Notes under the pieces: generated by a model
The model's input: only the letters and a program-made list of their open reading frames with translations
What the model was told of the DNA's origin: nothing
Databases searched by the model: none
NCBI RefSeq assembly: GCF_000183385.1
Contig: NC_014760.1
Coordinates: 310,001 to 374,000, forward strand
Direction of reading: 5' to 3'
From: Mycoplasmopsis bovis PG45
Lineage (GTDB): Bacteria > Bacillota_I > Bacilli_A > Mycoplasmatales > Metamycoplasmataceae
Length of the DNA stretch: 64,000 bases
Shown: positions 17,605-28,413 of the stretch, one piece after another
Layout: each line of letters begins with the position of its first letter
Position numbering within the stretch: position 1 is the first letter of the stretch
Made by a program: the position numbers and the translations under genes

Positions 17605-18248
17605 GAGATAAAAAAATTAAAAACTTAGTTTTTATGGGGCCTCCTGGTGTTGGCAAAGGAACAGTAGCATCAATAATTGCTCAAGAGTATGGATTAGTTC
17701 ACTTATCAACTGGCAATATATTTAGAGCTGAAATTGCTTCTGCAAGTGAATTAGGCAAAAAGGTATCTTCTATTGTAGAATCAGGTGGCTATGTTCCAGA
17801 TGACATTACTAACGAAATAGTGGCAAGAGCTTTAGAAAATTACAATAAATCAGGTAAAATTGTAATCTTAGATGGCTATCCTCGTACGCTTTCACAGGTT
17901 GAATTTTTAGATAGTCTACCTTATTTTAAATATGAAGTAATAGAACTTAGAGCTAGTGAAGAGTTGATACTAAAAAGGCTATCAGGACGTCGTTTTTGTC
18001 CAAATTGTAAAGCAAGTTTTCATATTGATTTTATGCCTTCTTCTAAGGGAAATATTTGCGATAAATGTGGAACCCCATTAATTACTCGTAAAGATGATTC
18101 CCCTGAATCGATTAAGAATAGATTAATGGTTTACAAAGAACAAACAGGCCCATTATTGGATTATTATAAAAATAAGGTATATGTTTTTGAAGCTAATAAT
18201 GATCCAAAAGCACTAGCTGATTTAATTGTTAATTCATTAACAAAGTAA
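17598..18248 (+). CDS. adk: Adenylate kinase
   Basis: Converts ATP + AMP to two ADP. The 216-residue protein has the P-loop GPPGVGKGT (about 14-22), the AMP-site STGNIFRAE, DGYPRT and a long LID with four Cys (CPNCK and CDKCG), so this is the zinc-type LID seen in Gram-positive relatives. The ATG overlaps the end of secY and is preceded by AGAGGA. The secY-adk-map-infA order is classical. Confidence 0.97.
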   Translation: MVGDKKIKNLVFMGPPGVGKGTVASIIAQEYGLVHLSTGNIFRAEIASASELGKKVSSIVESGGYVPDDITNEIVARALENYNKSGKIVILDGYPRTLSQVEFLDSLPYFKYEVIELRASEELILKRLSGRRFCPNCKASFHIDFMPSSKGNICDKCGTPLITRKDDSPESIKNRLMVYKEQTGPLLDYYKNKVYVFEANNDPKALADLIVNSLTK

Positions 18249-18286
18249 TAGCAAAAATTCACAATCAAAGTTAGGAATTAATTAAT

Positions 18287-19036
18287 ATGGTATCAATCAA
18301 AAGCAGTCGTGAGATTGAATTAATTTCTAAAAGCTGCAAGATCCTGGCAGAGGTCAAAGAAATTTTATATGATCTTGTAAGGCCAGGAGTTTCATTAAAA
18401 GAATTAGATCGTCATGCTTTTAATGAAATAATTAAAAGAGGAGCAAAACCTGCATTTAAAGGTTTATATGGTTTTCCAGCCACAGCTTGCATCTCTGTAA
18501 ATGACGAACTTATCCATGGCATTCCCTCAAACTACGTTATTAAAGATGGTGACATTGTCAAAATTGACTTAGGATGCGACTATCATGGATATAAGAGTGA
18601 CAGTGCCTTTACTAAAGGTGTTGGCAAAATTACTGAAAGTGATAGCAAAATTATTGAAGTAGCCAAATTAGCTTTTGAAGCGGGCTTAGCTGCTATTAAG
18701 CCAGGCGCAAGAGTTGGCGATATTAGTTATGCTATTGGTCAAGTAATTAAAAATAATAATTTATACACACCTAGAGACTACACTGGTCACGGCATAGGAA
18801 AAGAATTGCATGAAGATCCTTATATACCTAATTATGGTAAAAAAGGAACCGGCATCTTATTAAAAGATAACATGGTTATATGCATTGAACCTATGATTTT
18901 GCAAAAGTCTGACCGCGTATATGTTAAAAAAGATAAATGAACTGTTGTTAGTGCAAGCGGACTAAATACTGCTCACTATGAACATACAGTTTTAATCAAA
19001 AATGGTAAAGGTGTTGTGTTAACGAAAGGAATCTAA
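18287..19036 (+). CDS. map: Methionine aminopeptidase, type I
   Basis: Removes the initiator Met from nascent proteins, 249 residues. Metal and substrate residues are visible: HGIP (His of the S1 site), KIDLGCDYHGYKSDSAFT (two metal Asp), GHGIGKELHEDP (metal His) and CIEPM (metal Glu). A UGA Trp at 18938 leads into the last strand, where the final metal Glu is in AHYEHT. It sits between adk and infA. Confidence 0.97.
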
Positions 19037-19042
19037 TAAAAA

Positions 19043-19261
19043 ATGGCAAAGGACGCTATTAAAATTAGAGCAAAAGTAAAAGAAATATATTCAACGGATG
19101 AATATTTAGTAACTTTAGAAAGTGGACAAGATATTAAAGCTAATATCTCAGGTAAAATGCGTGTTAATCGCATAAGAATTTTACCTGGTGATGAAGTCGA
19201 TGTTGAATTAAGCCCTTACAACTTACAAAGAGGGCGTATTACATATCGACACAATAGATAG
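19043..19261 (+). CDS. infA: Translation initiation factor IF-1
   Basis: A 72-residue OB-fold protein that binds the 30S A site during initiation. It starts [12 protein letters not shown] and ends with the conserved [12 protein letters not shown]. The gene is 6 nt after map in the normal order. Confidence 0.97.
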   Translation: MAKDAIKIRAKVKEIYSTDEYLVTLESGQDIKANISGKMRVNRIRILPGDEVDVELSPYNLQRGRITYRHNR

Positions 19262-19276
19262 GAGATTTGCTAATTT

Positions 19277-19390
19277 ATGAAAGTTAGAGCTAGCGTAAAG
19301 AGAATGTGTAAAGATTGTCGTATTATCAAACGTAAAGGTGTTATAAGGGTAATTTGCTCTATCCCTAAACATAAACAAAGACAAGGATAA
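19277..19390 (+). CDS. rpmJ: 50S ribosomal protein L36
   Basis: A 37-residue zinc-ribbon protein, [15 protein letters not shown] at the N-terminus and [12 protein letters not shown] at the C-terminus. The three Cys and one His ligands (CKDC, C, H) are present, so this is the C+ form. AGGAG lies about 12 nt upstream. The position between infA and rpsM is standard. Confidence 0.96.
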   Translation: MKVRASVKRMCKDCRIIKRKGVIRVICSIPKHKQRQG

Positions 19391-19396
19391 AAATAG

Positions 19397-19768
19397 ATGG
19401 CAAGAATTTTAAATATAGAAATCCCAAATAACAAGCGTGTAGTTATTTCATTAACATACATCTATGGTATTGGTAGAACAAGTGCACAAGAAATATGTGC
19501 AAAGGCAAAAATTGACGAAAACATCAGAGTTAAAGACTTATCAGAAGCACAACTTAGCGCAATTAGAGAAATTGCAAAAGAGTATGTCACAGAAGGCGAT
19601 TTACGTAGAGAAGTTTCATTAAACATTAAGCGTTTAATGGAAGTTAAGTGCTACCGTGGAATCAGACACCGTAAAGGTCTTCCTGTTAGAGGCCAAAGCA
19701 CCAAAAGTAATGCAAGAACTAGAAAAGGTCCTAGAAAGACTGTTGCTGGTAAGAAGTCAACTAAATAG
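19397..19768 (+). CDS. rpsM: 30S ribosomal protein S13
   Basis: S13 of the small-subunit head, contacting the P-site tRNA and the intersubunit bridge. It has 123 residues with the helix-two-turn-helix region [14 protein letters not shown] and the C-terminal [16 protein letters not shown] and [11 protein letters not shown] tail. It is 6 nt after rpmJ. Confidence 0.97.
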   Translation: MARILNIEIPNNKRVVISLTYIYGIGRTSAQEICAKAKIDENIRVKDLSEAQLSAIREIAKEYVTEGDLRREVSLNIKRLMEVKCYRGIRHRKGLPVRGQSTKSNARTRKGPRKTVAGKKSTK

Positions 19769-19787
19769 TTAATTTAGGAGAATAATT

Positions 19788-20189
19788 ATGGCTAATAAAG
19801 TTGTTAAAAAAACAAAAAAGAAAAACATTACTAAAGGTGTAGCACACATCCACTCAACTAATCAAAACACAATCGTGACATTTGCTGATGAATTAGGTAA
19901 CGTTATAGCATGAAGCAGTTCTGGTGCTATTGGCTATAAAGGAACCAAAAAGAAAACACCTTATGCAGCAGGTTTAGCTGCACAAGCAGCATCAGAAGCT
20001 GCAAAAGAGCATGGTATTAAAAGCGTAAGAGTTGAACTTAAAGGTATTGGTGCTGGAAAGGATGCTGCTAGAAAACAAATAGAAGTATCTGGTATTACTG
20101 TTACAGAAATTAAAGATGTAACACCTGTTCCTCACAATGGTACTAGACCACCAAAACGTATTCTTAAGCGTGAAAAAATGAGAAAATAA
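19788..20189 (+). CDS. rpsK: 30S ribosomal protein S11
   Basis: S11 of the 30S platform, 133 residues. The frame uses UGA as Trp at 19911 inside the conserved [14 protein letters not shown] block, and ends with [22 protein letters not shown] precedes the ATG. It lies between rpsM and rpoA as usual. Confidence 0.97.
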
Positions 20190-20208
20190 TTAAAGGAGAG
20201 TATCACTT

Positions 20209-21219
20209 ATGGAAAGAATGTCTAAGTTAGATTACTTACAAGTAAGTAACTCTGCTATCAATAATAATTTAAATGAAGTTACCTTTTCACTTAAACCACT
20301 TGAAAGAGGCTTTGGCAATACTGTTGCAGTTGCACTAAGAAGAGTTTTATTATCAAACGTTACTTCTTTAGCACTATTTGCAATCAAAATTTCAGGTGTT
20401 AGCCACGAATTTCAAACTATTCCGGGAATTGTAGAAGATGTTACAGCTATCATAATGAACTTAAGGAAAGTTAAATTCAAATATAATCCTGAATTTGTTA
20501 AAGACGGCGAAATTATTAAAGCTACAATTAAAGCTGAACAACCAGGAATTGTGACATCTAAGAGCATTGAAATAACTAACCCTTCAGTTGAGATCATCAA
20601 CAAAAGCCAAGAAATAGCAAACATACAAAAAGGTTCATTGGTGATCGAACTATTCTTAAGGCCAGGCAGAGGTTTTATCTCAAATGAAAGCAATAAAAAA
20701 TTCATACAAAATGATTCTTTATTTGCTTCAAAAATTGAATCAAACATCAAAAAAGGCTTATTTATAGCTGTTGACAGCAATTTTAGTCCTGTTGAAAAAT
20801 GCAGTTATACTGTTAGAGAACTAAATACATCTAGCAATAAAATTGAAGAAGAGTTATTATTCACAATTAAAACTGATGGCACCATTGATGCTAAAAGTGC
20901 TATAAATCAAGCTTGCAAGATTTTAGTTGCTCACTTTATGGCTGTTGGTGATGTTGATTCAATGAAGCTTGATGTCTTCGAAGAAGAAAAAGTTAAAAAT
21001 GATGAACCAATTGAAAATGATGTTGATATTAACCAATTAGGATTATCTGTACGTTCATTAAACGCACTTAAGAGAATTGGAAAAACAAAAGCTTCTGAAG
21101 TGGCTGCTATGACCTGAGAGGAATTAGAACAAACTAAGAACTTAGGTAGAAAATCATTAGATGAAATTCAAGAATGTTTAAAGGTAAATGGCTTCACTCT
21201 AAATAAAGGAGATGAATAA
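20209..21219 (+). CDS. rpoA: RNA polymerase alpha subunit
   Basis: Alpha subunit, 336 residues, which dimerises to start core enzyme assembly. The N-terminal domain has ERGFGNTVAVALRRVLLSN and the PGIVEDVTAI motif. The C-terminal domain (about 270-336) is present with LSVRSLNALKRIGKTKASEV and KNLGRKSLDEIQE, the helix-hairpin-helix that contacts DNA and activators. A UGA Trp occurs at 21115. AAGGAG lies upstream. Its TAA overlaps the rplQ ATG by one base. Confidence 0.97.
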
Positions 21220-21584
21220 TGGCTAATCCAACACAAATTTACAGTCGTGACGCTAAATGACGTAAAGGTGTTATGAGAACATTAGTTAGCGAATTATTTG
21301 CTAATGGTCGCATAACAACTACATTAACACGTGCTAAAGAATTACGTAGACATGCAGAAAAATTAATTACTAAGGCAAAAAACCCAACTCTTGCAAACCG
21401 TAGAATTTGTGCAAGTTTCTTGCGTCCTACATTAGTAGAAGATGGCAAGAAAGATGTACTAAAACACTTATTTGACACAATCGCACCATCATATGCAAAA
21501 CGTAATGGTGGCTACACTAGAATTTACAAGTTAGTTAACCGTCAAGGTGACAATGCACCTATGGCTATTATTGAATTAGTTTAA
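21219..21584 (+). CDS. rplQ: 50S ribosomal protein L17
   Basis: L17 at the exit-tunnel region, 121 residues. The start is the ATG of TAATG overlapping rpoA. The N-terminal block runs through a UGA Trp ([19 protein letters not shown]) and the central [18 protein letters not shown] is characteristic. Last gene of the alpha cluster here; a terminator follows. Confidence 0.97.
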
Positions 21585-21658
21585 TTTTCCTTATCCGCTT
21601 TCTTTTAATAATAATTGCTTTGCAATTTAACTAAAAGTTGCAAAATTCCTTTTGATTT

Positions 21659-21687
21659 AATGATGCTATTCTAAGCATCATTTTTTA
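21659..21687 (+). terminator. Terminator after rplQ
   Basis: AATGATGCT (21659-21667) pairs with AGCATCATT (21674-21682) and runs into six Ts. It separates the ribosomal cluster from the ECF module. Confidence 0.85.
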
Positions 21688-21743
21688 CTTTTCAGCCTTT
21701 AAAATAGTTTAAAAAGTTAAACTTTCAAAATTTGTTTTGGTAG

Positions 21744-21749
21744 TATAAT
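21744..21749 (+). promoter_or_regulatory. -10 element of ecfA1, likely leaderless mRNA
   Basis: TATAAT lies only 9 bases before the ATG at 21759, so transcription would begin within about 3 bases of the start codon. No Shine-Dalgarno sequence is present. No good -35 is seen. Confidence 0.65.
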
Positions 21750-21758
21750 AAGTACATT

Positions 21759-22556
21759 ATGATCAAAGTAACTGACTTAATGTTTAAATATCCAAGTGCT
21801 AGTGCATATGCTATTGACAATCTTAATTTGGAAATTGAGAGCGGCAAGTATGTAGCAATTTTAGGACACAATGGCTCTGGTAAGAGTACATTTTCTAAAT
21901 TACTAGTTGCACTATATAAGCCAGCTGACGGAAAAATTGAATTAGATGGCACAACTATAAGCAAGGAAACAATTAGAGAAATAAGAAGTAAAATAGGAAT
22001 CATTTTTCAAAATCCAGATAACCAATTTATCGGTGCTTCTGTTGAAGATGATGTTGCCTTTGGATTAGAAAACAAACGTGTTCCTAGAAAGGAAATGAAA
22101 CCTATTATTGATGAATTAGCCACAAAAGTTGGGATGGGTAATTACTTAGAAAAAAGTCCACAATCTCTTTCTGGTGGACAAAAACAACGTGTAGCTATTG
22201 CATCAGTTTTAGCCTTAGACCCTGACATTATTATCTTTGATGAAGTAACTAGTATGCTTGATCCACTGGGCAAGAGAAAAGTGCTTAATATCATTAATGC
22301 AGTACAAAAAGAGAGAAAGAAGACACTTATATCAATAACCCATGATATGGATGAAGCTATTTTAGCTGATTATTGTTTAGTTTTCTCTGAAGGCAAAATA
22401 ATAGCTGCTGGTTCCCCTAGCGAAATATTAAACAACAAAGAGATTTTATCATTAGCTAAAATTGACTCTCCTTTTATTTACAAATTAAGCGAAAAAATTA
22501 ATGGTGTAAAACCAACATATCACGAACAGGAGTTATTAGATCAAATATGCAAATAA
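21759..22556 (+). CDS. ecfA1: ECF transporter ATPase A1
   Basis: One of the two ATPases that power energy-coupling-factor vitamin and micronutrient importers. The 265-residue protein has Walker [10 protein letters not shown] (about 35-43), a Q-loop ([10 protein letters not shown]), signature LSGGQKQRV and Walker B with DEVTSMLDP, typical of CbiO/EcfA. It overlaps ecfA2 by 10 nt and forms an operon with ecfA2 and ecfT directly after rplQ, a common arrangement in Firmicutes and mollicutes. The substrate-specific S component is not in this window. Confidence 0.95.
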   Translation: MIKVTDLMFKYPSASAYAIDNLNLEIESGKYVAILGHNGSGKSTFSKLLVALYKPADGKIELDGTTISKETIREIRSKIGIIFQNPDNQFIGASVEDDVAFGLENKRVPRKEMKPIIDELATKVGMGNYLEKSPQSLSGGQKQRVAIASVLALDPDIIIFDEVTSMLDPLGKRKVLNIINAVQKERKKTLISITHDMDEAILADYCLVFSEGKIIAAGSPSEILNNKEILSLAKIDSPFIYKLSEKINGVKPTYHEQELLDQICK

Positions 22557-23485
22557 CTGTTAAAGACTTAGTGCACACATTTTTAGCTAAAACTCCTTAT
22601 GAACTTAATGCAATAAACCACGTAAATGTTGAAATTAAGCAAGGTGAATTTATTGGAGTAATAGGACAAACCGGGAGTGGCAAAACAACTTTTATTGAGC
22701 ATCTTAATGCTTTGTTATTACCTAGCAATGGCGAAATAGAATGAGTTTTTGAAAATGAGAAACTTGACCGTAAAACAGGCAAAAAAGAAAAATTCATTGA
22801 TAGTTTTATAGTTAAACCTACTCGTAGAAAAAAAGTTAAGAAAGCTAAAGATATTCGTAAAAGAGTTGGAGTTGTATTTCAGTTTGCTGAATACCAACTA
22901 TTTGAAGAAACTATTGAAAAAGACATTGCATTTGGACCAAGAAGTTTTGGTATCAGCAAACAAGAAGCATTTGAAAGAGCTGCTAAATACATTAAATTAG
23001 TTGGGCTTGATGAATTGTTTTTAAAACGTTCACCATTTGAATTATCTGGTGGTCAAAAAAGAAGAGTTGCTCTTGCAGGGATATTAGCAATGGAACCAGA
23101 TTTTATAATTGCTGATGAACCCACTGCAGGATTAGATCCTGCTGGAGTTATTGAAATATTAAATATTTTCAAAGAGCTCCATAATCAAGGTAAAACAGTT
23201 ATTATTGTAACTCATGACTTAGATAATGTTTTAGAATACACTCAAAGAGTATTAGCCTTTAAAGACGGCCAAATTGTAAAAGACGGTGATACACATGATG
23301 TATTAAGAGATACTGAATTTTTGAAAAATAACTATATGGAACCGCCAAAGCTTTTGGATTTTGTATCTAAATTAGAAGCTAATGGAATAAATGTTCCCAG
23401 AGTTACTTCAATTGATGAACTAGCTGATTTTATTAATAAACATATGAGTAATAAAAATAAGAGTGGGGTCAAAGATGAACAGTAA
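22547..23485 (+). CDS. ecfA2: ECF transporter ATPase A2
   Basis: Partner ATPase of EcfA1, 312 residues, continuous through a UGA Trp at 22742. Walker A is GQTGSGKTT (about 42-50), the Q-loop is [14 protein letters not shown], the signature LSGGQKRRV, and Walker [15 protein letters not shown]. Between Walker A and the Q-loop there is a Lys/Arg-rich insert (about residues 66-105) that typical homologues lack. It overlaps both neighbours, so translation is probably coupled. Confidence 0.94.
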
Positions 23486-24380
23486 TTACGGTCGCTATAT
23501 GATGAACGACACAGTTGTTCACAGAATGGATCCTAGATTCAAAATTGTATTCATCATAATTTACATTGTTTTAACTTTTGTTGCTAAAGACTTTATAACA
23601 TTAGGCATAATTTTAGTTCCTTTGTTAGTTTTATTCTTAATTGAAACTAAAAGCCCAACAGCATTTTTAAGACTATGAATAATGCCGTTACTTATTGGTT
23701 TCTTCCTTTTCTGAGTTAATATCTATACTATGAAAGTTGATGTTTATGATTCAGCTGGACAGTGAACTGAGAAGTATAAAGCCTTAAAACAGTGATATCC
23801 GCTTCCTATTCACTTAGGTAAAAGCTTCCATATCTCATGAGAAGTAATTGCTAGAACACTAGGTCTTGTGGTACGTGTTTATATTATGATTATGGCAACT
23901 AGTTTAATGATTAATACAACTAAGCCAATGCTTTTATCAAAAGCAATTGATGATTTATTATTACCACTTAAATTATTATTTATTCCAACTCACGTAATAG
24001 TAATGATAATTTATATTGCTTTAAGATTTATTCCTACATTGTTAGAAGAAGCACAAAGAATCACTAAAGCTCAAGCCAGCCGGGGTGTTGACTTTAAAAA
24101 TGGTAAATTTAAAGATAAGGTTAAGTCATTTACAACTTTAATTATTCCATTATTTGTAACTGCATTTTCAAAGGCTGAAGACTTATCAAATGCAATGGAA
24201 ACCAGAGGATACAATCCATATGCTAAAAGAACTAAATATAGATTAATTATTCCAACCTGAAGAGATATATTTCTAGTTCTTATTGCTGCCTGAGCAATTA
24301 CATATGTTGTCTTAGTTGACAAACAAATAATACCAACAAAACAAGTCTTTTGATATGCAAATACATTCTTTGCATTTTAG
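23475..24380 (+). CDS. ecfT: ECF transporter transmembrane subunit T
   Basis: Integral membrane coupling subunit, 301 residues with several hydrophobic segments and several UGA Trp codons. The coupling-helix motif near EAQRITKAQASRGVDF and a later AMETRGYNPY correspond to the two Ala-Arg-Gly motifs of EcfT that contact the ATPases. The start is the ATG at 23475, within the end of ecfA2, preceded by GGGG; an in-frame GTG at 23463 is less likely. A terminator follows. Confidence 0.93.
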
Positions 24381-24386
24381 CAATTA

Positions 24387-24421
24387 AAAAACGAGTGAAC
24401 TTTTCAAACACTCGTTTTTTA
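24387..24421. terminator. Bidirectional terminator, ecfT / lipoprotein
   Basis: ACGAGTG (24391-24397) pairs with CACTCGT (24409-24415), with an A run on the left and a T run on the right, between convergent genes. Confidence 0.85.
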
Positions 24422-24423
24422 TT

Positions 24424-25476
24424 TTAGTTCGGTAAAATTTTACTAATTGTACTATCATCTAGTTTTATAGCATCAGCTATTCTTTTTAAAGCGATCCTAA
24501 TACTATCTAATAATTTAAAAGCATTTTTTGCTTTTTCGTAGATAGGGTTAAGTTTACTTATTTCTGAATTTTTTACGAATAAGTCTGTTTTATTGGTTAG
24601 TTCGACAAAAACCTTCAAAATTTCAGGCTTGTCTTTTAGTGCATTTTTAATTTTAGAAACTGAATCATGATACTTTAGCTTTGAAGCAATTTCATGAAAA
24701 GTATTTAAATAATTAGATAACTCTCAGATCATACTATATGTAGCATGCGAGTGATCATGACTTGAGTTTTCTCCTGTGTTAGAATCATATATTTTTATTA
24801 AATCATCTTTAAATTGTGATGGTTCTATTAAAGAAGACTTATTAAAATTAATTAATGAGCTATAAACAGTTCTATAGTCATCTTGTATCCATTCAGTTCA
24901 CTCTTTGTTGGTAAAAAAAGCTGATGATTCATTTAACTGTGGAAGTGCAAAATAGATAATTTTTGAATTATCTTTGGAACTTCTATTGTTAAAGTCATCA
25001 AAAAACTTATTAGAGTTATTTACTACTTGAACATTTAGGTCATTAGTTAAGCTAACTAAAGCCTTAGTTATTTTAGCTGCTTGCGAATTATGAGCATAGT
25101 CAAAAAATGTACCTTTTACTGTTTTATAGACTGATTCGTCATTTTTAACTAGGTCATAAAACTTTTGCATTTGCTTATCTATATCATAAGAAGCATCAGG
25201 GTCAATAATATTCTTAACTAAATTGTCATATAACATAACATTGAAAAAGTTTTTAGTTTCTGCATTGTCTGAATGAAATGAGTTATTAACTTTTTTGGCT
25301 AAAAAATCATTTTCAATTCTGTCAACTTCAACTTTATACTGTTTTATAAGTTCACTTATTGACTTTGTGCTATTGTCGCTTTGATTAGTATTAGTATTAT
25401 TGCACCTAGCCGATACAACTAAGGGGAAAGCTACTAATGGTGCTATCATAAAGAACTTATTTAATTTATTTTTCAT
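24424..25476 (-). CDS. Lipoprotein of unknown function
   Basis: A 350-residue predicted surface lipoprotein. The N-terminus MKNKLNKFFMIAPLV is basic then hydrophobic and leads to a lipobox ending VSARC (Cys about 25), followed by an Asn/Ser-rich linker. The frame is open only with UGA as Trp (24898 and 24730 region). The mature part is hydrophilic and rich in Asp, Asn, Lys and aromatics, probably largely helical. I recognise no domain. It lies alone, convergent with ecfT and divergent from tpiA. Confidence 0.85.
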
Positions 25477-25594
25477 AATATCTTTCTACATATTGGATAA
25501 TATAAAATAATATGTTTTAATATAATAATTATAAATGCACTAATCAAAAATATTCATCATTTTGTTATATATGCTCTTAAAATAAGGAGATAAA

Positions 25595-26377
25595 ATGAAG
25601 CAATTTATAGTAATTGGCAATTGAAAAATGTATAAAACATTTACAGAAACATTAAACTTTTTTGATGAGTTTGCTATAGAATACAAAAAGTTTCGCAAAG
25701 CTAATCCTGAATTAGTTCCTTACATTGATAATAACATTTTTGGCGTAGCCCCTTCACAATGTAATTTGCCTGCCTATTTTACAAATAAGATTCCCGAACT
25801 TAAATTATGCAGTCAAAATATGTCTAAAAATGAAGAAGGCGCTTTTACTGGAGAAGTAAGTGCAAGAATGCTTAGAGATATCAATGTTTCATATGCTTTA
25901 TGTGGGCACTCAGAAAGAAGAAGATACCACAGCAACCATGAAAATGATGAATCAACTCATTTAAAAATAAAGCAGTCAGTTAAATATGACATAACACCAA
26001 TTATCTGCATTGGCGAATCTAAAGAAGACAGAGATGCTGGCAGAACTGAAGAGGCTATTCATAAACAGTTACAAATTCTTTTAGATGAAGTTAATATTCA
26101 CAAAGTTATTATAGCTTATGAACCAGTATGATCAATAGGAACTGGAATAACTCCTACACCTGAAGAAGTTGAAAATGTCAGTGCACTAATTCACAAGCTA
26201 ACTAGCCCTGATGTGCCTGTTTTATATGGTGGCAGCATTAGCGAGAAAAATATAAATGATTTTACCAATTTGCCTAATTTAAATGGTTTTTTGGTTGGAT
26301 CAGCAAGTTTAAAAATTGACAAATTTTTAAAACTTATATCAGCAAATTCCGACGGAATTATGCCTAAAGAAAAATAA
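25595..26377 (+). CDS. tpiA: Triosephosphate isomerase
   Basis: Interconverts dihydroxyacetone phosphate and glyceraldehyde 3-phosphate in glycolysis. The 260-residue protein has the active-site GNWKM (Trp is UGA at 25622), LCGHSERR (catalytic His) and AYEPVW-SIGTG (catalytic Glu, with a second UGA Trp). The phosphate-binding GGSI is near the C-terminus. AAGGAG precedes the ATG. Downstream it converges on deoC, whose pathway yields glyceraldehyde 3-phosphate. Confidence 0.97.
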
Positions 26378-26416
26378 AAAAACTGAAGGTGGATTTCGCT
26401 CCATTTCAGTTTTTTA
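26377..26416. terminator. Bidirectional terminator, tpiA / deoC
   Basis: AAAAAACTGAA (26377-26387) pairs with TTCAGTTTTTT (26405-26415), giving T runs on either strand between convergent genes. Confidence 0.85.
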
Positions 26417-26421
26417 TATTT

Positions 26422-27090
26422 CTAGTAGCCGCCGTGTGATTTTTTCCCTTCAACTATAGCAACAGATCTACTTGTGCCAAATCTAGTTGCGCCTGCTTGG
26501 TACATTTTAATCATATCATCTTTATTTGATATACCACCAGCAGCTTTAATTAGTAATTTTTCACCACAAACTGATTTCATTATTTTAACATCTTCTAAGC
26601 TTGCACCACGAGTTGAAAAACCGGTTGATGTTTTGATAAATTCAGCACCTGATTGCATAACAATTTCAGTAACTTTTTCAATTTCTTCTTTAGTTAGAAG
26701 TGCTGTTTCAACAATAACTTTAAGGACATGCTTGCCACAAGCGTGTTTTACAACCATAATGTCTTTAAGCACATAGTCATAGTCTTTATCTTTTAGCTTG
26801 CCAATGTTGATAACCATATCAATTTCATCAGCGCCAGCTTTTATAGCTTCAGAAGCTTCATATGCTTTGCAATTTGTAAGCATTGCACCCAATGGGAAAC
26901 CTATAACCGAAGTAATGCCAATATCTGTCCCTTTTAACTGTTCTTTTACATATGGAACATATGAAGAATTAACACATACTGTTTTAAAGTTATATTGTTT
27001 TGCTTCAGTAATTAATTTATCAATATCAGCTTTTGTAGCTTCAGCTTTTAAAAATGTGTGGTCAATCATTTTGTTGTAATCAATTTTCAT
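26422..27090 (-). CDS. deoC: Deoxyribose-phosphate aldolase
   Basis: Cleaves 2-deoxyribose 5-phosphate to glyceraldehyde 3-phosphate and acetaldehyde. The 222-residue class I aldolase has the proton-relay DHTFLKAE near the N-terminus, VIVETALL, and the Schiff-base Lys in EFIKTSTGF. The C-terminal GTSRSVAIVEG is typical. It is the last gene of deoD-deoA-deoC, 9 nt after deoA. Confidence 0.97.
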   Translation of the reverse strand: MKIDYNKMIDHTFLKAEATKADIDKLITEAKQYNFKTVCVNSSYVPYVKEQLKGTDIGITSVIGFPLGAMLTNCKAYEASEAIKAGADEIDMVINIGKLKDKDYDYVLKDIMVVKHACGKHVLKVIVETALLTKEEIEKVTEIVMQSGAEFIKTSTGFSTRGASLEDVKIMKSVCGEKLLIKAAGGISNKDDMIKMYQAGATRFGTSRSVAIVEGKKSHGGY

Positions 27091-27099
27091 TTTATTCCT

Positions 27100-28395
27100 C
27101 TATTTTAGTCTGTCAATAATAATTTTATTTTCAACTTGCACCGCGCCAATTCTGTATGCTTTTGATAATTCATCTTTTAAGTCTGAATTAATCTCTTTTG
27201 AAGAGTAGAGTGTAAATAGCTTATCGCCTTTTTTGACCGTTTCATTGGTTTTTTTGTGCAATGTAATACCAGCTTCAAAGTCAATTTTATCTTCTTTAGT
27301 TGCTCTACCAGCACCAAGCTTCATTGCAACTATTCCAAATGTTAAGGCATCAAAAATTTCTAAATATCCATTGCTATCTGCATAGATATCAAATGAATAT
27401 TTTGGATTTCAAAATGAAGGGCTTTTTAACGCTTCAGTATCACCGCCTTGTAATTTGATGAATTCATAAAACTTTTCTAATGCTTTACCATTTTTAATAA
27501 CTTCATCAACTAACTTTAAGCCTTCTTCATGTGACTTAGCAATTTTAGCTTGCTCCATAATGGTTGCACATGATGAATAAACTAATTCTTTAAAGTCAGA
27601 TGGACCATTGCCTTGAAGTGTTCTAATAGCTTCTAAAACTTCATTTTTATTGCCTATTTCCCTGCCGATTGGTCTAGACATATTTGTAATTTCAGCTCTT
27701 ACATCAACATTTAGCTCTTTGCCAATTGAAATCATTGTTCTAGACAATTCTCTTGCTAGTTCAGGTGTTTTCATAAATGCGCCATTACCACATTTAACAT
27801 CTAATAAAATTGCATCGCTACCAGTTGCAAGTTTTTTAGACATTATGCTAGAAGCTATAAGTGGAATTGACTGTACACATGAAGTAACATCTCTTAAGGC
27901 ATATATTTTTTTATCAGCAGGTACTAATGAACTGCTTTGTCCAATAACAGCAATTTTGTGTTCTTTAACTTGTTTTTTAAATTGAGCATCACTAAGTTCA
28001 ACTGTAAAGCCTGGGATTGATTCTAATTTATCAATTGTCCCGCCTGTATGACCCAGACCTCTACCTGACATTTTTGCGACAGGAGCTCCTAAAGCAGCAC
28101 AAATAGGAGCAACAGCCAGTGTTGTTTTATCACCTACACCACCAGTTGAGTGCTTATCAACTTTTATACCAGGAATATCTGATAGGTCAATTACATCGCC
28201 TGAGTGCATCATAAATTTAGTAAAGTAAGCTAACTCAGCTGATTCCATTCCTTGAAACATTACAGCCATTAAAAAAGCAGCCATTTGATAATCAGGAGTT
28301 TGTCCCTTGACATATGAGCCTAATAAAAAGTCTATTTCGCTATTACTAAGAGATTTACCTAATCTCTTTTTTTCAATTAAATCAACAATACGCAT
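27100..28395 (-). CDS. deoA: Thymidine/pyrimidine-nucleoside phosphorylase
   Basis: Phosphorolysis of (deoxy)thymidine or uridine to base and (deoxy)ribose 1-phosphate. It is 431 residues, continuous through a UGA Trp at about 27409. The family signature is complete: KHSTGGVGDKTTLAVAPICA and SGRGLGHTGGTIDKLE, with the C-terminal domain ending in LGAGRATKED and FTLYSSKE. It could equally be named pdp; the sequence alone does not fix base preference. It is in the deoD-deoA-deoC operon. Confidence 0.95.
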
Positions 28396-28413
28396 TTTGA
28401 TCCTAATAGTTAA

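Noticed and set aside
26474-27985. Plus-strand frames opposite deoC and deoA
   Set aside because: They are antisense shadows with no ribosome-binding site and no recognisable protein.
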